A stretch of 64,000 nt of DNA from Pseudofabraea citricarpa (taxonomy: Eukaryota > Ascomycota > Leotiomycetes > Helotiales > Dermateaceae), in NCBI GenBank assembly GCA_029641185.1, contig JAPWGK010000011.1, positions 806,001 through 870,000 on the forward strand, given 5' to 3'. Positions 57,105 through 64,000 of this stretch are shown piece after piece. The notes beneath the pieces are model-generated. The model did not search any database, had not been told where the DNA came from, and saw only the letters and a list, made by a program, of their open reading frames with translations. Each line of letters starts with the position of its first letter. Position 1 is the stretch's first letter. A program made the position numbers and the translations under genes.

Positions 57105-58475
57105 ATGACAGAGCAATGTCCACCAGAATCCTCATCCGCCACACGGCAGAAAAGTTGTCACGCTTGTGTGAAAGGTAAACGAGGTTGCGATAAGCGGTAC
57201 CCAGTCTGCTCAAGATGTGCGGAGAAGAAAATTCCATGTGTCTATGCCAAGCGGGCATATGCCGAAGCTTTCTATGACTTGGACTCGGTCGAGTTGGATA
57301 TGTCCTGGGCAGGGTTCACTGCTCTTTCATCGTCGATCGATTTTATCAATGATAATCCATCAAGCCTCGCTCCTTCGGCCAGTCTAGATTCCATCCTCGA
57401 TACATCCATCAACCCCCTCCAGGGGCTCACAGAAAACCAGGACATGCCATCGAGGGAAATACAACTCATCAATAATGCCAGGAAACCGTCTGGCCAACAG
57501 CAGGAGAAAGAAGAAGCACTCAACAAGTTTGACTATACTCCAATGGCTGATCTATGCGTTTGTGCAGACTCCCTCTCGAATGAATGCCGCCGCTGATATG
57601 TTGACAAGGTACAATATGAGCCGTGGCATGTCTATGACCCTAATACCAAGGCTCATTTCATCGTACAGGCCATGAAAGGCTATCCCACTACTTTCGCTCA
57701 GGATAACTGCACGCCTTGGATGCATAAGTATCTGTATAAAGACCAAATGCCGTCCTCAATGCAGTCGTGCTTCACTGCCAGTACACTTTATAGTAACATG
57801 ACCAGCAAAAATAAAACTTCAGTATTTAGAGTTCTCTGCCAGAGTCTGAACGAGCTGAAGGAACAAGAGGTGCCAAATACCCCACAAGAAAAACTGGCAA
57901 GAACCCAGGCGCTATTTCTCTATCAGATCATTGGTCTGTTTGATGGAGATGTTACGCTTAGATCTAATGCCGATCGGAACATGTCATTATTGCAAATCTG
58001 GCTAGACGAGTTGTGCAAGATTAGAGAGAATCTCACCACACCAGAGAGTCTGGACAATCCGAATCCGAACCCGAATCCTCCAAGATCATGGGAGGTATGT
58101 CCTTTGAACCTGCTTCCCTATCCTCGCTAACGCTCGAAGTGGTGGATCTTTGCTGAGTCAGTCCGGCGAACTATTGTGATATCTTATGCTTTCTTGGGTC
58201 TGTGGAGTTTAATGTGCAATAACAACGACGGTATGCAAGCCGCTCTCTTCCAACAACGTCTCTTATTAATCTGCGAAGAGGTATTTTTCAGAGCTTGGAA
58301 CGGCCTTAACAGCTGGACCATGTCTCGTCCCCTGTGGGAAGCGCCATCATCCTTCGACTTCTTCCAAACTTGGAAGCCGTATCCCGTTATTGAAAACTTT
58401 GACTTGAAGAGCTTTCTCGAAATTGGAAGCGCTGAAGATGTCGATGAGTTCTCCAAATTCCTCCTGGTAGCGTAG
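57105..58475 (+). CDS. Zn2Cys6 transcription factor
   Basis: Three exons, 57105-57557, 57609-58094 and 58140-58475. The N-terminal binuclear zinc cluster CHACVKGKRGC..CSRCAEKKIPC has the spacing C-x2-C-x6-C-x6-C-x2-C-x6-C. An in-frame stop at about 57594 is removed by the GTTTGT..GACAAG intron, joining MADLC to VQYEPWHVYDPN. The middle (FIVQAMKGYPTTFAQDN) and the third exon (WWIFAESVRRTIVISYAFLG) are the fungal-specific regulatory region. The true 3' end is unclear: the family-like tail GLDETKQWFVDKGCDF lies downstream in another phase (about 58534-58581) and may belong to a further exon. It probably acts on the CGG array beside it. Confidence 0.85.
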
Positions 58476-59514
58476 GTATAGGTAGCTCCGCAGCATTTTA
58501 TCGTTTGCTGACACGCTACACTTAGTTACATAGGCTTGGATGAGACGAAGCAGTGGTTCGTGGACAAAGGTTGTGATTTCTGAAGATCTGGATGTGAGAG
58601 CTAATGAGGACTCGTGGGAGCCAGCACCAGCATCTTCAAGCCAATAAGCGCTAGGGCCTGGGTTGGTTTGCTTTTGCGGTTTTGTTGGCCTATTCTAGCT
58701 TTTCTGATGACGGAGTTCATCAGTCTCCTGAACAGCTGGCCCCTATTTGGGCTCCGTGTTATTATGGGACTAGCTCTGCTCTTTGGAGGCTGCCTTGTAT
58801 ACTAAAGCCATTCATTGTACTTGTTGTCTCTGCACTTCTATTTCCCAATCAAGCATCTTAATTAAAGGTTGCATAAGGCCAAACATTTGAATGATTACCT
58901 TGTAAAGTTATACTTGAAGCTGAGAGATCCCAAGAAGTAGCCAGCAGATAAATTTCCAGATGCACAGCATTAGTTGACATTTCAACGCGATGAAAGTGTC
59001 AGTCGAACATAGACAAACCATGGAATGCTTGCAGGCGAACTTAAGCGATGCCTCGGATATATTTCGAAGGCACTTTCTTGATTGCTAGGCCATACCAAAA
59101 CTGAAAAGTGTTGTAAGCCAAATCAAACCACAGGCTTCAGCTGTAACTAAAACTTCTTGTTGGTGTATGCTTACCCTCCGCTTGCCGCAGCTGGAACTGG
59201 TATCTTCATGGTTAGTTGCACGCCTTACTTGAAATTGACATCTTTCCGGGGTTGCGATAGAGTAAATATTCGATTCAAAAAGTTCAAAACGGATGTGAGG
59301 CTACAAAATATATCAATAAGACAGACCTGCTCGGTGTGTCCTGATAAGAGGCACTACAGTGAGCATGACAAAGAATTCCAGGATATTCTATATTTTCATC
59401 CATCTCAGGTCTGAGCTAGTCCATCATTAAATTTCAGGTCGCCCAGCCAAGGCATTCCCCCAGTATAATCGCCCTCAAATTCGGTGCATCAGATCGTAGG
59501 CTTCGTAGAAAGAG
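58476..59514. other. Intergenic, with possible last exon of the regulator
   Basis: It may include the final exon of the Zn2Cys6 gene near 58534-58581. A hydrophobic 63-codon frame at 58614-58805 and an 85-codon frame at 59157-59414 have no support. Confidence 0.4.
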
Positions 59515-60581
59515 TCAATACCTCTCATACTTTGTCCGGTAGCGTGACCGAGCCTCATACTGATCCATCTTGCTGGGATAATTAAGGGGATCATACATGG
59601 TTATACTGCGATCGTCGCCCGCGTCCTCTGGCCGTGTATTACGCTCCCAAGTATCACGGTACACGCCAGTTAATGCAATAGGCTCCTCAGGGTCTACGCG
59701 GTTTCTGTTATCATCACTGGGTAGAATGGGCAGTGGACACTGTTGCGGTGATTCGGCAAGTAAAAATTCTAAAAGTTGTTGTTTCTGGGTGGGAAGTAGC
59801 TGGTAGATTCGATACGTCACGTCCGCGCGATCTGCGTGGAAGAACACGGCATCAGAGTCGGGGATGCGTCGCTCAAACAAAACAACACCACCCAGGATAC
59901 GACCCTCGGCCCAGTATCCAACCATATCGCCAATACCGCCAGGATATTGATTATGGTCTAGGTACCAATTGTGGCTGAAGAGCGTTGGTGGTGGGCCATT
60001 AGGATTAAAGCGCCACCACAGTTCGTTTTCCTTTGGTGGCATCCACGAGGTTGTGCTATTGTCTTTGTGCAAGCTTGCATCTGACTGGAAGATCAGTACT
60101 GCGATTTGATGTACGGCAACAGCAACGATCTCTATAAAGCGTGTGTTGAAAGATCTGGATCCTGGAGACGCAGCTTGGTAGGCGAACAAAAGCTGATAAC
60201 GGCATGTCAGGCTGCTGCTCAATACGGGGACTACGGGATACTTACTCTCGAGTCAAATTGCAATGTACGAGAATCAAACTCATCTCGGAATGACTTCGTC
60301 TTTTCTAGAACGCCGGGACAGAGCCTTTCGTGTTGATATATAGGATGCTTCAAGTCGAGCATAGGATCTCCATAGGCCTCTTCGAGGACACTGGCAAGAG
60401 GCAAGCCGTCAACAATCTGGGCATAAGTGGCTTCTGCAATATCTGTCGAAAGAACGTTTTCAACGGCCCTCAAAAGCGGAGTCTGATGCTCTTCATCCAG
60501 GATGCTGAGAGATAATTTCTGGAACTCTGTTTCAACCCGGGCATCGGCCGCTATGCTGGGCTGCGATTGCTGCTCGGCCAT
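59515..60581 (-). CDS. Conserved fungal hypothetical protein (337 aa)
   Basis: Exons 60581-60246 and 60192-59515 join DSR to LLFAYQAASPGSRS across a 53-nt intron. The N-terminus is acidic and helical. The C-terminal domain has WMPPKENELWWRFNPNGPPP, FSHNWYLDHNQYPGGIGDMV, GYWAEGRILGGVVLFERR and YRIYQLLPTQKQQLLEFLL. This tryptophan- and glycine-rich arrangement recurs in uncharacterised Pezizomycotina proteins, as I recall from the family; no function is assigned. There is no signal peptide and no catalytic motif I can name. The codon pattern looks normal and the gene intact. Confidence 0.7.
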
Positions 60582-60704
60582 GCTTTCAGAGATGGCTGTC
60601 GATTGAATTTTTTCAGAACAATCCTGATGTAAAAGGTAAGTATAGAAACAGTTGTCCTGTCACAAAGATCGTCGGAATATGTATGGGGGCAAGAAGCGAT
60701 GACC

Positions 60705-60972
60705 TCAGCTCGAAATAGTAACGGCGCGTAGATAGTCCGGTCGCCTACTCCGCACTTCTCTCACAGCGCCTAATTGAGGCCACAAGTACCTATCATATTT
60801 AGCGCTTCGCCAAACGCGGAACTTCTCCTTTATCTTGGTATTCGACGACTCGTAAACAGCACCACCATCAACAAATCCCCAGTGGTCGCCGAACGGGTCC
60901 AATGTCTCGAATCAGCGGGGCATTATTGATTAGGCGCGCCTCGCAGGCTAGTAGGCATGGCCAGAGAGCATC
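60705..60972 (-). pseudogene. Frameshifted gene fragment
   Basis: After a good acceptor (TTTGCAG) the minus strand reads DALWPCLLACEARLINNAP then LIRDIGP. A one-base shift at about 60899 continues as FGDHWGFVDGGAVYESSNT and then KEKFRVWRSAKYDRYLWPQ, ending TISS. Removing one C of the CCC restores a single reading frame, so this looks like the 3' exon of a gene broken by a single-base change. The upstream exons were not found. Confidence 0.4.
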
Positions 60973-61379
60973 CTGCAAATGAAAGCCGGACAGAATCAAT
61001 GTTTCAGCAGTATCAATCTCCTCATTTCGATTTTCTCAGCCTGCATTCTGCAACAAGCCAAGATGGTTCTTGGGATCTCCCAGGGTCAATGGGGCAGTTT
61101 GTCTAGACTTATTCGAGAACCATGCACTCTCAGTTGCGTACTGGAGACGGCTTGCTCGAACGACTATAATAAAGACCTACGAACGCCCTTCTTTCTATTA
61201 TCCAAGTCTCATCACCACATCTTTCAATTTCATTTTCTACCGCTACAGCCCTGGTACTTTAAGCTCAGAAACTCTTCTCGTCATTAATATTCACGTTCTT
61301 ATCAATTCTCATTGTCAACCAACAACACAACAGGCCGGGAACCGTATTACCCTCTCTCTCTCTTCACCACTCAAGCAAT
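60973..61379. other. Promoter region of the HEIVH protein gene
   Basis: No supported frame. Pyrimidine-rich DNA (CTCTCTCTCTC at about 61350-61360) directly precedes the start codon at 61380, as is common in fungal 5' regions. Confidence 0.4.
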
Positions 61380-62537
61380 ATGCCTCCTCGACGTGTACCT
61401 GTAATTCCCAGCCTCGAGATTTATACTGATGAGGGGTTACCCAAAAATCAGAACGAGCAACTGCCACCCGACTCAACGAGGTATCAACTAGTGGAGACTC
61501 TCATCCACCTCGCTCTTTGTCTTCTCGAAAGTCGAAAAGGAAGAGAGAGTCTTGAAAATACTGCCATCAGGATTATCCAGGCTCGAGACTCTTCCAGGGT
61601 CCCACATCTCTACAACAGGCCTATAGATGAGATGCCTCTGTGGATTGATCACTTCCTACGAGCTATGAGGTCCAACTTCCCCCTGACATATCTTACTAAG
61701 ATGGAAGGCGAGGCAGCGGTTACCCGGGAAAGTGGAATAAACGACATGGCCCGCTTCGACCCCAAAACCTGTGGATATATGGACATAAATCGAATGATCG
61801 TTAATAACATGATTTTTTGTCGCCAGGAACGCAACTCTGGGAGCAATTATGATCGCTTTAAATTCCAGATGGGAATTTCCATTGCCCATGAGATCGTCCA
61901 TTACTTGACTGGATTTCTGACAGGAGAACTTTCATATCGTTCACATACTCCACCTGCAGTTACGCTGCAATCATACACCTCAGGGCGTCGAGGCGAGGCT
62001 GGCCGTTACTGGGAACAGTATCTCCTCGATGGTGTCACTGAATTCTACTACGATGAAGCTGATCCAATGGGACGGAGGCAAGCCGGTATTCCCTATTTAC
62101 TTGACCACGGCCATGCTACCTCGCCCGCAAGGCCAATTTCTCTGAACTACATTGATAGTTTCTTACGTGGAAGTAAGTCCCAATTTGTCTTTTTCCACAA
62201 CGTACCGATCATATTAAATGTAGCGAAACAAGTTCTCTCTACTTGTAAAATGGTCGATACATTATACACGTTTTTATGATGTCAAGTTCTCTAACCTAAT
62301 CTAGACTTCACTTTCCCCATTCGGACCTCTAGTTCCGGACAGACTACTACTCGTGCAGTCCTCCGCACAACCACTAGAGAGATGACCAACGTCCGGTGGC
62401 CGAACCGGAACCCTCCTGTCAACACGTCTCCGCCGCGCGATGATCCTGCCGGTTTTGCATTCCGTCGTCTCCCCCGCGAGAACTTGGTTGAAGATTATTT
62501 TGAAACACGAGGTTCTTCGTCTAGAGGGTACCGTTAA
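61380..62537 (+). CDS. Zincin-like protein with HEIVH motif
   Basis: Exons 61380-62172 and 62305-62537 give 341 residues. The intron has GTAAGT and CTAATCTAG. Near residue 170 the protein reads MGISIAHEIVHYLTGFLTGE, which contains HExxH (HEIVH), the zinc site of gluzincin and metzincin peptidases. A candidate third ligand is Glu of LLDGVTEFYYDEA about 45 residues later. There is no signal peptide, so it would act inside the cell. The C-terminus is rich in R, T and P (TTTRAVLRTTTREMTNVRWP). No named family is recognised. Peptidase activity is inference from the motif. Confidence 0.65.
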
Positions 62538-63339
62538 TCGGTCGACACGGATGGGAGAAATTGTTGAGCGTTTTGTGTGTTTTTTCTTTTTTTCAAGGGG
62601 GGAGTTTTAGGCGTCGGAGTGGTTGGATGCTTTTAAATTACTATATTTTCTTTTAGGTAATTAAGTGGCTTAACCTTTTGCAATTATATACTTCTTGGCA
62701 ATCAAGTAGTTTATAGTATTTATACACTTGGGGAAATCTCTTGGGTATGAGAAATTTTGAGATTTCTTATACCTTCTAAGAATTTGAAATAAAACCATCT
62801 TTTCTATTTTCTAGAAATTGTTATCATACTTATATCGTGACTTAACCGTTAGGGAACCAGAAAAAAAACCAAGCAGGTTATCATAAACTTGATAAGCTAA
62901 CATTTTCTTCTCTTATATATCATTTAAATAATTAAATTACGTATCGGCGGAATTACGTTTTTATAAACAATCAAGTATAATTGAGGAGCCAAGCGTCCGA
63001 CTATATTTGTCTTATTTTCCATCCCTTACTAGGTACTGTATTCTTACTTTAGAGCTGATGGTCGAAGGGGAGATTATGCGCAACCCGTACCAGCTGAAAA
63101 GAACTAACGAGGGAATTAAACGGGGTAATTTTCACCTTCTCTGATTCTTGCTGAATGGTTACTTCTTTTTGTAGAAGAATCAAAAGAGGGGGAATATTAG
63201 CAGGATAAAATATCAACCTTCGGCTTGACAGTAGACAAGGATTTTGAACGATAAGATTAGAATTATCCTATAACTGAGTATCTTGTGACATAAGGTATGT
63301 ATCGCATAAAAAGTATATGGTGGTGAAAATCATAATGCA
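62538..63339. other. AT-rich gene-free DNA
   Basis: Many stops in all frames, poly-T runs and repeated TTTCTTTT-like words. Nothing coding is supported. Confidence 0.5.
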
Positions 63340-64000
63340 CTAAATGGGGAACTGTGTGAGATCGTTAGAGGATTTTGAATGCGTCAAGTTTTCAGGGGAT
63401 ATTAAAGACGCTGTCTCGCCTCCACCGTCGTAATCATCTTCAAAGTCTTCCATCTGCCAGTCGTCACAGCCTGGAGGATGCATACTACTAATGAAATCAG
63501 CCTCCTTGTGTTTGATTGGCCTTCCATCTGCACCTAAAGCCACTTTCTTATCTTTCAAGCAAGGAGGCTGGTGAGAGCATCCCGATCTGTGAGAAAAACA
63601 GTTGTTTCTGCTTATGTTGACCTCACCAGGTTCAACGGTTGTGTGCTCGGGGTTTAAGCAGGTCCAGTTTCCACACAAATGGCTCAAATGCCACTGTCGG
63701 TTAACAAACCCGTCCTTTTGCAGCTTGGTCATCTTGTGGAATATTAACTTCCAAACAATACCATAATTCACATCAAGTGAATGTTTGGTATCGTCTTGCC
63801 ACGAGAATTTCTTCTGTATCTTTCCGTACGGCCGCAGAACCCCTGCTGAAGACCTTCGAGCTGCCGGAGGCGATGGATGGAACCAGCATTCTTCGTTAGA
63901 AAGCAATGGATCAAGTAAGTTGTTCATCTTGGAAACCCATTCTTGCATTGCTTGCGTTACCTTTTCGGGACGGCGACTATTGGTGACGATGATCCTTTTA
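63340..64000 (-). CDS. zf-His_Me endonuclease-like protein, 5' end outside window
   Basis: The frame is open to the right edge (reading RIIVTNSRRPEKVTQAM before the first internal Met), so the gene continues beyond the window. The C-terminal part has WHLSHLCGNWTCLNPEH, then NISRNNC, then CSHQPPCL. This is the zinc-binding loop of His-Me finger homing endonucleases (I-PpoI type), with ligands C-x4-C-x4-H and the later cysteines; the His of HLSHLCGN fits the catalytic position. Fungal genomes carry many such stand-alone proteins of unknown role. The tail is acidic (EDFEDDYDGGGE). Confidence 0.7.
   Translation of the reverse strand, partial: KRIIVTNSRRPEKVTQAMQEWVSKMNNLLDPLLSNEECWFHPSPPAARRSSAGVLRPYGKIQKKFSWQDDTKHSLDVNYGIVWKLIFHKMTKLQKDGFVNRQWHLSHLCGNWTCLNPEHTTVEPGEVNISRNNCFSHRSGCSHQPPCLKDKKVALGADGRPIKHKEADFISSMHPPGCDDWQMEDFEDDYDGGGETASLISPENLTHSKSSNDLTQFPI

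Noticed and set aside
57594..57596. In-frame TGA in the Zn2Cys6 gene as a sign of pseudogenisation
   Set aside because: It falls inside a phase-preserving GTTTGT..CAAG intron that restores a continuous protein.

Overview
The window is nuclear DNA of a filamentous ascomycete (Pezizomycotina). Most genes are split by short introns of about 45-100 nt with GT..AG ends and CTAAC/CTGAC-type branch points. The products belong to fungal families: fungal-type APH-like kinases, a Zn2Cys6 regulator, a Gfd2/YDR514C-like protein, MFS and AAAP transporters, an AmdS-type amidase and a zf-His_Me_endon protein. A retroelement near the left end carries what looks like repeat-induced point mutation (RIP). A leotiomycete is a guess only. 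No tRNA or rRNA gene, CRISPR array or origin was recognised.

Left part (1-15 kb). The 3' half of an MFS sugar transporter runs in from the left edge. It is followed by AT-rich DNA holding a complete 1.36-kb non-autonomous LTR element (1671-3025) with 204-bp LTRs and a 5-bp target duplication. A broken Myb/SANT-like coding stretch follows. Then come a coiled-coil gene (5647-7740), a large low-complexity gene on the minus strand (8901-11882), and a decayed APH-type kinase (13.7-14.0 kb).

Middle (15-45 kb). A GIT1-like phosphate/glycerophosphodiester transporter lies downstream of two CACGTG boxes. Next are a small one-TM protein and a Gfd2-like RNase-H-fold protein. From 20.7 to 24.5 kb there are minisatellites, microsatellites, a diverged tandem duplication and a 32-G homopolymer. 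A divergent pair of short bitopic membrane proteins and an amidase follow. The 30-37 kb part has two APH-like kinases, a PD-(D/E)XK-like protein and a divergent protein kinase. A neutral amino acid transporter occupies 40.5-42.7 kb, followed by a three-exon small gene with a very short middle exon.

Right part (45-64 kb). This part holds three more kinase-like genes, two of them tail to tail, and a frameshifted relic. It also has a mitochondrial-type hypothetical, a membrane-anchored histidine acid phosphatase, and a divergent pair of an NAD(P)-binding reductase and a Zn2Cys6 regulator. That pair is separated by 193 bp containing eight CGG triplets. Further right are a conserved fungal hypothetical, a second frameshifted relic, a protein with an HEIVH zincin-like motif, and a zinc-loop homing-endonuclease-like gene cut by the right edge.

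There is no single pathway. Most of the window reads as an accessory region rich in divergent kinases, nuclease-like folds, repeats and decayed genes. Transporters, amidase and phosphatase suggest nutrient acquisition. The most testable regulatory unit is the reductase/regulator pair at 56.1-58.5 kb. Exon coordinates below were worked out by hand from splice consensus and phase.
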